Below, in pieces: positions 16,252-24,808 of a stretch of 33,051 bases of DNA. The notes below the pieces were generated by a model. It was not told the DNA's origin, made no database searches, and saw nothing but the letters and a program-made list of their open reading frames with translations. The stretch covers positions 1-33,051 of the forward strand of contig NZ_MXAP01000010.1 of NCBI RefSeq assembly GCF_002027555.1, written 5' to 3'. Numbering within the stretch: position 1 is the stretch's first letter; every line of letters begins with the position of its first letter. Origin of the DNA: Moraxella equi (GTDB lineage Bacteria; Pseudomonadota; Gammaproteobacteria; Pseudomonadales; Moraxellaceae). The translations under genes and the position numbers were made by a program.

Positions 16252-17088
16252 TTAAGGCTGTGTAACTTGCCCAATTCTCTGCCCCATTACCACCGTCTTA
16301 CCATGTACAAACTCATCGCCCCATGCGGTATTTGCCGATTTTGGTAGCACGATAATGGCGGTAGAACCTAGATAAAACCGCCCAAGCTCATCGCCTTTTT
16401 TGAACGTGATGTCATGCGTGCGGTGCTGAATGTAGGGCGTGCGTTTGATTGCCCCTGTCGCTACAGACTCAATCCCTGCCACAATCATCGCCCCAACCAA
16501 CACTACGCACGCACGCCCAAAAGCGGTGTCAAATTCGCACACCAACCGCTCGTTACGGGCGAACAGGTCAGGGACGTTCTCAGCGGTGGTGTTATTGACC
16601 GAAAACAGCGTACCTGGCACATAGCGTGTGGCAAGTAGCGTGCCGTCAAAGGGCATATGCACACGGTGGTAGTTGGTGGGGGCAAGATAAATCGTGGCAA
16701 ATGAGCCGTCCACAAACGCCTTACTCAGCTCAAAATCCGCCAAAAGTTGCCCCACGTCATAATCTCGCCCCTTGGCTTGAATGAGTTGCCCGTTTGTGAT
16801 TGCTCCGATTTGGCTGATTTTACCGTCAGCGGGGCAGGCAATGCCGTCTGCCGTCTCTTCAATCGGACGCATTCCACTCTTTAATTCACGGGTAAAAAAG
16901 TCGTTGAAACTGTCATAATCATCCAAATTGCCACGCTCATATTCTGCCAAATCAATGTTATAGGCTTTGGCAAAGGTATGGACAAAGGCTTTTTTGATGT
17001 ACGGATTTTGGCTTTTGGCAAGGTAGCCTGCCACTTCTGATAGGGTTTGCTGTGGGGCTAAGTTTTGGGCTAGGGTAAATAGGTTCAT
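16252..17088 (-). CDS. psd: Phosphatidylserine decarboxylase proenzyme
   Basis: Converts phosphatidylserine to phosphatidylethanolamine at the inner membrane. The 278-residue proenzyme cleaves itself into a large beta chain and a small alpha chain with a pyruvoyl group. The cleavage motif LGST is at residues 240-243, with Ser242 as the future pyruvoyl residue. The other members of the autocleavage triad are visible: Asp88 in CPADGK and His144 in NYHRVHMPFDG. The family motif FNDFFTREL is at 61-69. Length agrees with other bacterial Psd. Divergent from the PACE transporter gene. Confidence 0.94.
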   Translation of the reverse strand: MNLFTLAQNLAPQQTLSEVAGYLAKSQNPYIKKAFVHTFAKAYNIDLAEYERGNLDDYDSFNDFFTRELKSGMRPIEETADGIACPADGKISQIGAITNGQLIQAKGRDYDVGQLLADFELSKAFVDGSFATIYLAPTNYHRVHMPFDGTLLATRYVPGTLFSVNNTTAENVPDLFARNERLVCEFDTAFGRACVVLVGAMIVAGIESVATGAIKRTPYIQHRTHDITFKKGDELGRFYLGSTAIIVLPKSANTAWGDEFVHGKTVVMGQRIGQVTQP

Positions 17089-17134
17089 GATTTTTCCAAA
17101 ATAAAAACGAGTTTGGGCTATTTTAACCGATATT

Positions 17135-17143
17135 TGCTATAAT
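17135..17143 (+). promoter_or_regulatory. Extended -10 promoter for the PACE gene
   Basis: TGCTATAAT is a perfect extended -10 element, 24 bases before the ATG at 17168. A TTGGGC at 17113 could be a weak -35 at longer than usual spacing. Confidence 0.5.
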
Positions 17144-17167
17144 AACCGTTTTATTTTGCTAAATTTT

Positions 17168-17605
17168 ATGTCAAACACCCCAACCAATCCCATGACTGCC
17201 AAAGAACGCCTATTTCATGCCATGCTGTTTAAGATTGGGGCGATTGGGCTGACGGTGGCTGTTTTTGCCCTGTTTGGCGACAACCATAGCCCGACCCACG
17301 CCACAGGTTTGGCGGTGGCAATCTCGGTGCTGGCGGTGGTGTGGAACATGGTGTTTAATTTTTTGTTTGACAAAGTGGTAACGGGCGAACGCCCTTGCCG
17401 CTCGCTTGGCACTCGCCTTGTTCATATGGACTTGTTTGAAGGTAGGCTGTTTTTGGCAACCGTGCCGATGATTGCCTATGCCCTAAATGTCTCGCTGTGG
17501 ATGGCGTTTGTTATGGATATTGGCGTGGTGGCGGTGATTGGGGTATATACGCTACTTTTTAATTGGGGTTATGATTGGGTGCGGTATAAGATACGGGCAA
17601 GGTAA
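17168..17605 (+). CDS. PACE family multidrug efflux protein
   Basis: A small inner-membrane protein of 145 residues with four predicted helices made from two tandem bacterial transmembrane pair domains, the layout of the PACE (AceI-like) family. Known members export biocides such as chlorhexidine and use the proton gradient; short-chain diamines are proposed natural substrates. Repeat one starts with ERLFHAMLFKIGA (about residues 14-26) and ends with WNMVFNFLFDKV. Repeat two starts at RLVHMDLFEGRLF and ends with FNWGYDWVRYK. The ATG at 17168 is chosen over an upstream TTG (17156) that overlaps the promoter region. No regulator gene of the LysR type is adjacent. Confidence 0.87.
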   Translation: MSNTPTNPMTAKERLFHAMLFKIGAIGLTVAVFALFGDNHSPTHATGLAVAISVLAVVWNMVFNFLFDKVVTGERPCRSLGTRLVHMDLFEGRLFLATVPMIAYALNVSLWMAFVMDIGVVAVIGVYTLLFNWGYDWVRYKIRAR

Positions 17606-17660
17606 TTTTTTAAAAATATGGCATTGTTCCATTAAAATAAGTTTTGTAATAATAAGCGTG

Positions 17661-17735
17661 TAGGAGTGATTTATTCGCCCAAAATTCACACTTTGCATAG
17701 AATAAATTCTACCAAAAAATAAATCACCCCAACAC
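17661..17735. repeat. Small inverted-repeat unit between the PACE gene and dtd
   Basis: GTGATTTATT (17666-17675) and AATAAATCAC (17718-17727) are exact inverted repeats about 42 bases apart, with CGCCC near the first arm. It could fold into a long hairpin and serve as a terminator for the PACE gene or be another short dispersed repeat. Confidence 0.45.
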
Positions 17736-17766
17736 CCCCATTTAACCCAGCCCAAAGGAAAAACCC

Positions 17767-18204
17767 ATGAAAGCCCTAATCCAACGAGTTAAGTCCGCCC
17801 ATGTCAATGTGGATGGTCAAATCATCGGACAAATCCAATCAGGCGTGCTTGCCTATATCGGCATTGGCAAAGATGATGATTTTGATAAAGCGTGCAGACT
17901 GGTGGATAAAATCATCGCCTACCGCATTTTTGAAGATGGCAACGGCAAAATGGGCAAATCAGTGTCCGATGTGGGCGGTGGCTTGCTACTGGTGTCGCAA
18001 TTTACCCTAATGGCAAAAACCGACAAGGGTCGCCGTCCCGACTTCGCCCCTGCCATGCCCCCAGATGACGCAAGGGCATTGTTTGATAAGTTGGTAAATT
18101 ATGCCAGACAAGTCTATCCCGATGTTGCCACAGGTGAATTTGGGGCGAATATGGCAGTCGTGGCGGTCAATGACGGCCCGATTAATTTTTTGCTTGACGT
18201 GTGA
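17767..18204 (+). CDS. dtd: D-aminoacyl-tRNA deacylase (Dtd)
   Basis: Hydrolyses D-amino acids (and achiral glycine) from mischarged tRNAs, protecting translation in the cytoplasm. The 145-residue length is exactly that of E. coli Dtd. Visible motifs: MKALIQRVKSAHVNVDG at the start, LLLVSQFTLMAKTDKGRRPDF (SQFTL and GRRPDF, about residues 76-97) and the C-terminal GPINFLLDV. The last motif usually reads NSGPVT; here it is NDGPIN, a conservative variation near the chiral-selection loop. An AAGGA ribosome-binding site precedes the ATG. Convergent with ygfZ. Confidence 0.92.
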   Translation: MKALIQRVKSAHVNVDGQIIGQIQSGVLAYIGIGKDDDFDKACRLVDKIIAYRIFEDGNGKMGKSVSDVGGGLLLVSQFTLMAKTDKGRRPDFAPAMPPDDARALFDKLVNYARQVYPDVATGEFGANMAVVAVNDGPINFLLDV

Positions 18205-18241
18205 TTTTTATAATTTACCATTAAAATTGTTATGATAAAAT

Positions 18242-18309
18242 GGGCGAGTCAGATCAAAGAGCATTCGCCCAACATCAAGGTTTTTTAAAAGGGCAAATGT
18301 GATTTGCCC
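18242..18309. terminator. Two hairpins between convergent dtd and ygfZ
   Basis: GGGCGA / TCGCCC (18242-18270) and GGGCAAAT / ATTTGCCC (18291-18298, 18302-18309) lie between the two convergent genes. The second stem is perfect, with a three-base loop. Either could stop transcription from both sides; similar GGGCAAAT or GGGCGAAT hairpins recur in other gaps of this window. Confidence 0.45.
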
Positions 18310-18339
18310 TACAAACCCCTTTAAAACATCATCAGCCCC

Positions 18340-19050
18340 TTATTTTGCTCGCCCCACATCGCCCATCAGGTTATCAGGCAACGGCAAAATCTCCCCAATC
18401 TCTACTACATGCTCAGGCGAGCCGATGACGAGTGCGTCAAAGCCGTCATCATGCACCACGCCATTGACGATTTGCACTTTGCCGACCTTGTCGCCGTCTT
18501 GGACAGGCTTAGGCAGTCGCACACGGTGTAAGTAGGCTTTTGGACTTGCCTTAAAGTAGAGCCGTGCGATAATCTCCTGTCCTAGATAGCACCCCTTATC
18601 ATAATCCACGCCCCCACGCTGGTGCAGGCGTAACTCTTGGGGTTGGAACAGCCCCGCTGTGGCTTGGGTTATCCACACATTGCCCGTCTCAATGCTCGCT
18701 TTCGCCCATACTCCAAAGTCGGCAAGGTTTTCATCATTATCAAAAGTCGGCACGCCATTTGCCACGATAGGATAAATGGGCGTGGGGGCGGACTGGCTAA
18801 ATTTAGAAAACGCCCCGTATTTTTTGATATGGACGGTAAGATTATCCATGCAGTCCGCCGACGTGATGAGTACAAAGGTCTCATCATCGGTGCGAGATAC
18901 CCACAACCCAAAGGCAACACGCCCTTTTAGGTCGCTAATGGCACAGGGCAAAAAATCATGGGTGAGTTTATCAACATTGACAGTTAATTGACCTTGTAAA
19001 AATTTGGCGGTGTCTTTGCCGTTTAGGGTGATTTGTGAAAATTGGCTCAT
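18340..19050 (-). CDS. ygfZ: Folate-binding protein YgfZ
   Basis: A tetrahydrofolate-dependent protein that supports assembly or repair of certain iron-sulfur clusters. The diagnostic motif KGCYLGQEI (about residues 152-160) contains the conserved cysteine. At 236 residues it is shorter than E. coli YgfZ (326), but such compact versions are usual in related bacteria. The N-terminal segment GKDTAKFLQGQLTVNVDKL is typical of the GcvT-like fold. The gene is a single unit, divergent from yjdM. Confidence 0.87.
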   Translation of the reverse strand: MSQFSQITLNGKDTAKFLQGQLTVNVDKLTHDFLPCAISDLKGRVAFGLWVSRTDDETFVLITSADCMDNLTVHIKKYGAFSKFSQSAPTPIYPIVANGVPTFDNDENLADFGVWAKASIETGNVWITQATAGLFQPQELRLHQRGGVDYDKGCYLGQEIIARLYFKASPKAYLHRVRLPKPVQDGDKVGKVQIVNGVVHDDGFDALVIGSPEHVVEIGEILPLPDNLMGDVGRAK

Positions 19051-19136
19051 GGTGCTCTCGGTTGTTATTTATCATTTGTCATTTTCATTTCAATAAGGGG
19101 GCTTGGCTTTATTTTCAAGCCAAAATGTATCAAAAA

Positions 19137-19145
19137 TGATATAAT
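19137..19145 (+). promoter_or_regulatory. Extended -10 promoter for yjdM
   Basis: TGATATAAT is an extended -10 box, 22 bases before the yjdM ATG. No good -35 hexamer is present at normal spacing. Confidence 0.5.
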
Positions 19146-19167
19146 GCTTTTATTTTAGGTAAAATCT

Positions 19168-19506
19168 ATGACTTATCCTGCCTGCCCCAAATGCGATGAA
19201 ACCTACACCTATGCCGATGGCGACCTGCTCATCTGCCCCATGTGTACCCACGAGTGGTCAGCCGATGGCGATACGGACGACACGCCCGTCATCAAGGATG
19301 CGGTGGGCAATGTGTTAAATGATGGCGACAGCGTAACGGTCATCAAGGACTTGAAGGTCAAAGGCTCGTCCACACCTATCAAGGTTGGCACAAAAGTCAA
19401 ATCCATTCGCCTGATTCATGATGCCCCTGATGACCATGACATTGATTGTAAGATTGACGGCTTTGGGGCAATAAAACTAAAATCCAGCGTGGTTAAAAAG
19501 GCGTGA
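19168..19506 (+). CDS. yjdM: YjdM (PhnA-type) zinc-ribbon protein
   Basis: A 112-residue protein annotated in many genomes as alkylphosphonate utilisation protein PhnA, although a role in phosphonate use is doubtful. The N-terminal zinc ribbon is intact: CPKC at about residues 6-9 and CPMC at about 23-26. The C-terminal domain carries [19 protein letters not shown] and the closing [16 protein letters not shown], the standard YjdM pattern. It is a single gene with its own promoter and terminator. Confidence 0.9.
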   Translation: MTYPACPKCDETYTYADGDLLICPMCTHEWSADGDTDDTPVIKDAVGNVLNDGDSVTVIKDLKVKGSSTPIKVGTKVKSIRLIHDAPDDHDIDCKIDGFGAIKLKSSVVKKA

Positions 19507-19513
19507 TGAAAGG

Positions 19514-19579
19514 ATAAAAAGGGCGAGAATATGCCCTTTTTTGATGGTTAAAAAACCGCCAATTTCTTGACGGTTTTTA
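19514..19579. terminator. Back-to-back terminators of yjdM (+) and guaA (-)
   Basis: AAAAAGGGC / GCCCTTTTTT (19516-19542) is a strong rho-independent terminator for yjdM. AAAACCGCC and GACGGTTTTT (about 19550-19577) form a second hairpin with flanking A- and T-runs that can serve guaA on the minus strand. Confidence 0.75.
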
Positions 19580-19584
19580 TCGGT

Positions 19585-21144
19585 TTATTCCCACTCAATC
19601 GTGGCAGGCGGTTTGCTACTGACATCATAGACAACACGAGAGACATCGGCAATCTCATTCATGATACGCGTTGAGATTTTATCCACAAGCTCATAGGGCA
19701 AATGGGCAAAACGAGCGGTCATAAAGTCCACCGTCTCCACCGCACGCAGAGAAATCACCCACGCATAACGGCGTGCGTCCCCCACCACGCCCACCGATTT
19801 GACAGGGCAAAACACAGCAAAGGCTTGGGCGGTCTTGTCATACCAGCCAGACGCACGAAGCTCCTGCATAAAAATATCGTCCGCCACTCGCAAAATGTCA
19901 GCATATTCTTTTTTAATCTCGCCCAAAATCCGCACGCCAAGACCCGGGCCGGGGAAAGGGTGTCTGTAAATCATCTCATGGGGCAAGCCAAGCGTTGTGC
20001 CAAGTTTACGCACTTCATCTTTGAACAAATCACGCAGTGGCTCAACGAGTTCAAAGTGCAAATCATCAGGCAGACCACCGACATTGTGGTGCGATTTGAT
20101 GACGTGAGCCTTGCCGTTTTTGGTTTTGGCAGACTCGATGACATCAGGGTAAATCGTGCCTTGTGCCAAAAACTTCACGCCGTCCAATTTGCGAGCTTCT
20201 TCGGAGAATACTTCAATAAACTCTCGTCCGATGATTTTGCGTTTAATCTCTGGGTCGGTCGCTCCCGCCAGTGCGTCCAAAAAGCGATTCTCAGCGTCTG
20301 CCCGAATCACCCGAATGCCCATGTTATCGGCAAACATTTTCATGACTTGGTCGCCTTCGTTTAGGCGAAGTAGCCCATTATCCACAAACACGCAGGTTAA
20401 TTGGTCGCCAATGGCTTTGTGAAGTAGTGCCGCCACCACCGAGCTGTCCACACCGCCTGATAAGCCAAGTAACACCTGCTCATCGCCAATTTGCTCTTTT
20501 AACTGTGCCACACGCATTTCAATGATGTTCTGGGGGTTCCACAGATTGCCACAACCACAAATACCATGCACGAAGTTGCTAATCACTTCCACGCCTTTGG
20601 CGGTGTGGGTTACTTCTGGATGAAACTGCACGCCATAGAGCTGACGGCTTTCATCGCTGGCGGACGCAAAGGCACAGCTTGGCGTGCTTGATGTTGCGGT
20701 AAAGCCGTCTGGCAGGCTTGCCACTTTGTCGCCATGGCTCATCCACACTTGGATTTGGGCGTTATCGTCTTTTAAGCCGTTTAGTAGTTTGTCGTCCACC
20801 GCTACGTCAATTTGGGCGTAGCCAAACTCCTTGACCGCCCCTGCCACCACCGAACCACCAAGCTGGGCGGACATGGTTTGAAAGCCGTAACAAATACCAA
20901 GCACAGGCACGCCAAGCTCAAAGACGATTTGGGGCGCTCGTGGCGAGCCTTCTTCGTACACGCTTTCAGGCCCGCCTGATAGGATAATGCCTTTGGGGTT
21001 AAAGGCTTTGATGTCGTCATCGCTCATGTCAAAGGGGTGCATCTCAGAGTACACGCCTGCTTCACGCACACGGCGAGCGATGAGCTGGCTGTATTGCGAG
21101 CCAAAATCTAGGATTAGGATACGGTCGGAGGTGATGTTGGTCAT
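19585..21144 (-). CDS. guaA: GMP synthase (glutamine-hydrolysing)
   Basis: Aminates XMP to GMP using glutamine and ATP, the last step of guanine nucleotide synthesis, in the cytoplasm. The 519 residues contain an N-terminal class I glutamine amidotransferase domain (catalytic Cys in GICYGFQTM, His and Glu in [11 protein letters not shown]). Next comes the ATP pyrophosphatase domain ([15 protein letters not shown], residues about 229-243). The C-terminal dimerisation domain ends PPATIEWE, the family hallmark. It lies 46 bases after darP on the same strand, so the two may be co-transcribed; guaB is not adjacent. Confidence 0.97.
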   Translation of the reverse strand: MTNITSDRILILDFGSQYSQLIARRVREAGVYSEMHPFDMSDDDIKAFNPKGIILSGGPESVYEEGSPRAPQIVFELGVPVLGICYGFQTMSAQLGGSVVAGAVKEFGYAQIDVAVDDKLLNGLKDDNAQIQVWMSHGDKVASLPDGFTATSSTPSCAFASASDESRQLYGVQFHPEVTHTAKGVEVISNFVHGICGCGNLWNPQNIIEMRVAQLKEQIGDEQVLLGLSGGVDSSVVAALLHKAIGDQLTCVFVDNGLLRLNEGDQVMKMFADNMGIRVIRADAENRFLDALAGATDPEIKRKIIGREFIEVFSEEARKLDGVKFLAQGTIYPDVIESAKTKNGKAHVIKSHHNVGGLPDDLHFELVEPLRDLFKDEVRKLGTTLGLPHEMIYRHPFPGPGLGVRILGEIKKEYADILRVADDIFMQELRASGWYDKTAQAFAVFCPVKSVGVVGDARRYAWVISLRAVETVDFMTARFAHLPYELVDKISTRIMNEIADVSRVVYDVSSKPPATIEWE

Positions 21145-21189
21145 GGATATTCCTACAGGTCAAATGATAAAGGTGCTATTATACCAAAA

Positions 21190-21696
21190 CTAAGCCGACA
21201 AAATCGCCACTTCTTTGACATAACTTTCAAAATCCGCCACGCTCTCCGACAAAAGCTCATCATCGCCCAAGTGCTTGGCGTATTCTATCCACAAAAGTAG
21301 CTGATAAATGCTGTTGTATTCTGCCTTTTTAAATTGCTTGACAAACTGCTTTATTGTACCCTCATCGCTTAGGTTCAAGCGATTAAACCACGTCTCAATC
21401 TTGGTGCATTGCTCGGGCGTAAACACAATCTCAAACAACGCCCCCGTCAAAACATGGCGGTCTTCTTCAATGATGAGCTTACCCACCCGTTTGATTTGGC
21501 GGTTTTTGGCGGCGTGACTGTCAATCTCGGTCAAATGCTTTAATTCGTCCAAAAAATACTCACTCACTGGCAAATTGGCAAGTTGTTTTTTGGAGAGTTT
21601 GGCAAGCGGTTCGGACAATTCTTGTAAACGTTCGTGGGCTTTTTTGATTTCGGTGCGAGACACTCTCATGTCTTGTTTTGACCAGTCGATATTCAT
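21190..21696 (-). CDS. darP: Ribosome-associated protein DarP (YjgA, DUF615)
   Basis: A late-stage factor in 50S ribosomal subunit assembly, 168 residues, rich in charged residues and mostly helical. The pattern RTEIKKAHERLQELSEPLAKLSKKQL (a stretch of heptad-like helix) followed by HLTEIDSHAAKNRQIKRVGKLI (about residues 55-76) matches the family, especially the R/KNRQIKRVGKLI core. E. coli DarP is 183 residues with a longer acidic N-terminus. The gene precedes guaA. The frame has a second in-frame ATG at codon 10 that could be the true start. Confidence 0.87.
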   Translation of the reverse strand: MNIDWSKQDMRVSRTEIKKAHERLQELSEPLAKLSKKQLANLPVSEYFLDELKHLTEIDSHAAKNRQIKRVGKLIIEEDRHVLTGALFEIVFTPEQCTKIETWFNRLNLSDEGTIKQFVKQFKKAEYNSIYQLLLWIEYAKHLGDDELLSESVADFESYVKEVAILSA

Positions 21697-21730
21697 AGAT
21701 TTCTCTTTTTAAATTTAATATTAAAATACG

Positions 21731-21870
21731 CCCAACCAACTTGATATTTACCACGGGTTTGTAGGAGTGTGCTGAGCACACCCTTTGATGATATTACTAT
21801 ACAAGGCGTGCTCAGCACACACCTACGTCCACACATCATTGTATTTGTAGTAATTTTAAAGTTTCTTGGG
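21731..21870. repeat. Dispersed MITE-like repeat, family 1, copy B
   Basis: A 140-bp unit from CCCAACCAACTTGATATTTA to TAATTTTAAAGTTTCTTGGG. The ends are inverted repeats of about 24 bases with mismatches. The centre has a GTGTGCTGAGCACACC palindrome and a GTGCTCAGCACAC palindrome. Very similar to the copy at 27444. The remaining gap to rapZ (21871-22032) is AT-rich, with only a short GGGCGAATAAATTTCCCC motif, and I see no gene. Confidence 0.8.
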
Positions 21871-22032
21871 TGTATGTTTTGTAAAAAGTTGGGATAAATT
21901 GCTATTTTTTAATAACAGGGCGAATAAATTTCCCCTACATTTGCAAATTTTAAAATATTTTTATTTAAAATATACAAATTTTTAATATAAATCAATTCAA
22001 TTTATTCGCCAATTCATACGTTATTTTTAACA

Positions 22033-22902
22033 TTACCAATAGCGTTTTTCACGGTGTTTAATAATAACAGGCATATTATCAGGCAACTGATTTTTTAATA
22101 ACTCGCCCACCTTTTGGGTAATATATACAGAGCGGTGTTTACCGCCCGTGCAACCAATAGCAACGGTTACCAAATAACGGTTATTATTTGAAAAATTAGG
22201 GAGCCATTTTATCAAAAACTTGCCAATATCATCCGCCATATTATCCACTTCTGGATAATTGCCAAAAAAGTCTTTTACATCATCATCAAGCCCTGTTTGC
22301 GGACGCAAATTTTCTTGCCAATGCGGATTGGGCAATATCCTCACATCAATAACAAAATCAGCGTCAATGGGTGTGCCATGTTTAAACCCAAAGGACAACA
22401 CATTGACCGACACCACATTATCCACACCGATATGTTGGCGGACTTTTTCTTTGAGTTCGTGAATATTGAGCGTGCTGGTGTCAATCTTAATATCGGCATT
22501 GGTTGCAATCGGCTTTAACAGTTCAATCTCTTGGGCTAGGGCGTTGGGCAAGTTATTGGCGATTGGCATGAGTGGGTGAACTCGCCGTGTCGCCCCAAAA
22601 CGTGCCACCAGTACGCTCTCTTGGGCGGTAACGTATAGGATTTTAACCGCTTCATGGTACTTGTCGGTCAAGCTCTGATATACGCTTTCAAAGGCGGATA
22701 GGTCGGCTTTTGGCGTTCTGACATCAATGCCCAACGCCACTTTTTTGACATCATTGCCAATCAAATCATCCACCGCCTGCCCCACAAGCGACAAGGGCAG
22801 ATTGTCAATGACATAAAAACCAAAATCTTCTAAAATATTTAGAACAGATGTTTTGCCAGAGCCTGACCGTCCTGATACGATGATGATTTGGGTGTTTGAC
22901 AT
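22033..22902 (-). CDS. rapZ: RNase adapter protein RapZ
   Basis: A nucleotide-binding adapter that in E. coli targets the small RNA GlmZ to RNase E and so tunes glucosamine-6-phosphate synthesis. Elsewhere it is simply called YvcJ-like P-loop ATPase. The 289 residues show a Walker A motif GRSGSGKTS (residues about 11-19), the IDVRTPK segment (about 59-65) and the C-terminal GCTGGKHRSVYI motif (about 249-260). No glmZ-like RNA is evident in this window, and the usual rpoN operon neighbours are missing, so the regulatory partner here is unknown. Confidence 0.92.
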   Translation of the reverse strand: MSNTQIIIVSGRSGSGKTSVLNILEDFGFYVIDNLPLSLVGQAVDDLIGNDVKKVALGIDVRTPKADLSAFESVYQSLTDKYHEAVKILYVTAQESVLVARFGATRRVHPLMPIANNLPNALAQEIELLKPIATNADIKIDTSTLNIHELKEKVRQHIGVDNVVSVNVLSFGFKHGTPIDADFVIDVRILPNPHWQENLRPQTGLDDDVKDFFGNYPEVDNMADDIGKFLIKWLPNFSNNNRYLVTVAIGCTGGKHRSVYITQKVGELLKNQLPDNMPVIIKHREKRYW

Positions 22903-22954
22903 TTATTTTCCTTATAATAATTTAAACAGATTTCTTAAAAACTCCGCATTTAAA

Positions 22955-23036
22955 GAAAACCGTTCGTGGTGAGCTTGTCGAACCATGAAAAGGTTTTCTT
23001 TCACCCTTCGACTTAGCTCAGGGCGAACGGAAAACC
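22955..23036. repeat. CGTTCG-type dispersed element, family 3, copy C
   Basis: About 82 bp with inverted outer arms AGAAAACCGTTCG / CGAACGGAAAACC and inner GTGAGCTTGTCGAACC and CCTTCGACTTAGCTCAGGG blocks. It sits in the rapZ-panC gap, ending only four bases from the panC stop, so it may double as the operon's terminator hairpin. Shorter at its ends than the copies at 15230 and 15858. Confidence 0.7.
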
Positions 23037-23040
23037 AGTT

Positions 23041-23898
23041 TTACAGGAAATCCGATAAATCAATTTCTATATTATCCAAAAGCCGTGCCTTACCAACATA
23101 TACCGCTGTTAATACCACCAATTTTTTATCAGTACCTTTAACAGGCTCTAATTTATCATTATAAAGCTCCAAATAATCCACGTTTAATCCCATGTTGGTT
23201 AATTCATCGTGGTATTTTTGGATAATGGTTGGATACTCGTTTATATCCGATTTTATCACATCGGCTTTAATCTTTTGCAAGGTTTTTTGGATAATGGGGG
23301 CGGTAGTTAATTCATCATCATTTAAATAACCATTTCGTGATGACAATGCCAAACCGTCTTTATTACGGACAATCTCGCCACCGATGATTTTTATGCCAAA
23401 ATTTATCTCGTCATTGAGCCTACGGATAATCGCTAATTGCTGATAATCTTTTTTGCCAAACACCGCCACATCAGGGCGGACAATGTTAAACAATTTGCCC
23501 ACCACCAAGCCCACACCGTCAAAATGCGTGGGGCGAGATTTGCCACATAGCATCTTGCTAATCTCGCCAGAGAGCACCTGCACATGGGGCGGATAAGTCG
23601 GATACATCTCATCAATACTCGGGGCGAATACCATGTCCGCTTGTACACTTTGCAATTTTTCGCAATCCGCATCAAGCGTGCGTGGATAGCTGTCAAAATC
23701 TTCGCCTACCCCAAACTGCGTGGGATTGACAAAAATACTCACCACGACAACATCGGCATGGGCTTTGGCAATATTGACAAGCGACAAATGCCCGTCATGC
23801 AAATTCCCCATGGTCGGCACAAAACCAATGGTTTTGCCGTCTTTGCGGTGCTTGTTTAGGGCGGTTTGTAAGTCGTTGATATGATGAAAGATTTTCAT
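23041..23898 (-). CDS. panC: Pantothenate synthetase
   Basis: Joins pantoate and beta-alanine with ATP to form pantothenate, the final step of vitamin B5 synthesis. The 285-residue protein has the nucleotidyltransferase motif MGNLHDGHLSLV (residues about 30-41). FVNPTQFGVGEDFDSYPRT follows at about 56-74, and the KMSKS-like LSSRNGYL lies at about 179-186. It is the last gene of the pcnB-folK-panB-panC run, 13 bases after panB. The ADC gene panD, which supplies beta-alanine, is not present here. Confidence 0.95.
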   Translation of the reverse strand: MKIFHHINDLQTALNKHRKDGKTIGFVPTMGNLHDGHLSLVNIAKAHADVVVVSIFVNPTQFGVGEDFDSYPRTLDADCEKLQSVQADMVFAPSIDEMYPTYPPHVQVLSGEISKMLCGKSRPTHFDGVGLVVGKLFNIVRPDVAVFGKKDYQQLAIIRRLNDEINFGIKIIGGEIVRNKDGLALSSRNGYLNDDELTTAPIIQKTLQKIKADVIKSDINEYPTIIQKYHDELTNMGLNVDYLELYNDKLEPVKGTDKKLVVLTAVYVGKARLLDNIEIDLSDFL

Positions 23899-23911
23899 TA
23901 TTTATCCGTCA

Positions 23912-24736
23912 TTAGTGAAAAGTATGCTCAACACTAGGGAAAGTTTTGTTTTTGACCGCTTGATGAAAATAAACAAACGCCCCCAAAATATCGCCTGTCT
24001 CGTTGCCGTCATCTTTTAAAAAGTCTTTGACAAATTTGGCTACCTTTTGGGTATAAACGCCAAGCATGTCATGCATGACCAACACTTGCCCATCCGTGTC
24101 CACGCCCGCCCCAATGCCGATGACAGGCACGGCAAACCGCTCGGTAACGGCTTTGGCAAGTTTGGCAGGCACGCATTCTAGCACAATCATGCTCGCCCCT
24201 GCGTTTACCAAAACTTCACAGTTTCTTAATAATTTGTCGGCTTGTGTGTCCGTTTTGCCCTGCACCTTATAACCGCCAAGCACATTGACCGATTGGGGCG
24301 TTAATCCCAAATGCACGCACACAGGCACGCCATTATCCGTCAAGACCTTGACCGTGTCGGCAAGCTCGCTACCACCTTCAATCTTAACCATGTTCGCCCC
24401 TGCTTGCATGACCGCACGGCTACTTGCAATCGCATCAGACAACGTGGCATAGCTCATAAAGGGCAAGTCGGTCATAATCAAGGCGTGGCGGTTGGCACGG
24501 ACAACATTGGCGGTGTGATACACCATGTCGGCAACGGTAACAGGCAACGTGGACGCCTGCCCCTGCACCACCATACCAAGACTGTCACCCACCAAAATCA
24601 CGTCAATGCCCGCCTGTGCCATAAGATAAGCAAAACTGGCATCATAGCAGGTCAGGCAAGAGAATTTTTCGCCTTGCTTTTTGTATTTGGCAAGCGTGGA
24701 TAGGGTTATGGGGGCGGTGTGGGTTAGGTAGGTCAT
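23912..24736 (-). CDS. panB: 3-methyl-2-oxobutanoate hydroxymethyltransferase
   Basis: Transfers a one-carbon unit from methylene-tetrahydrofolate to ketoisovalerate to give ketopantoate, the first committed pantothenate step. The 274-residue length is normal (E. coli 264). Motifs: LTCYDASFAYLMAQAGIDV, ILVGDSLGMVVQG (residues about 47-59) and the metal/substrate loop KIEGGSELA (about 117-125). IGIGAGVDTDGQVLVMHDMLG is near residue 200. It is immediately upstream of panC and 72 bases after folK. The neighbouring folK supplies the folate needed by this enzyme. Confidence 0.95.
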   Translation of the reverse strand: MTYLTHTAPITLSTLAKYKKQGEKFSCLTCYDASFAYLMAQAGIDVILVGDSLGMVVQGQASTLPVTVADMVYHTANVVRANRHALIMTDLPFMSYATLSDAIASSRAVMQAGANMVKIEGGSELADTVKVLTDNGVPVCVHLGLTPQSVNVLGGYKVQGKTDTQADKLLRNCEVLVNAGASMIVLECVPAKLAKAVTERFAVPVIGIGAGVDTDGQVLVMHDMLGVYTQKVAKFVKDFLKDDGNETGDILGAFVYFHQAVKNKTFPSVEHTFH

Positions 24737-24808
24737 TCATCTTCCTAATTCATTGTGTACAAACAGTTTGATAAACAACATTTTTGCCAATCATGGCACT
24801 ATGTTTAT

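Noticed and set aside
19702..20364. A 220-codon plus-strand open frame
   Set aside because: It lies antisense to guaA, whose motifs are all intact. The histidine/arginine-rich translation has no family pattern and is a by-product of guaA codon use.
24737..24808. Possible regulatory leader or riboswitch between folK and panB
   Set aside because: The gap is only 72 bases, without conserved stems, and pantothenate genes in this group are not known to use a riboswitch.
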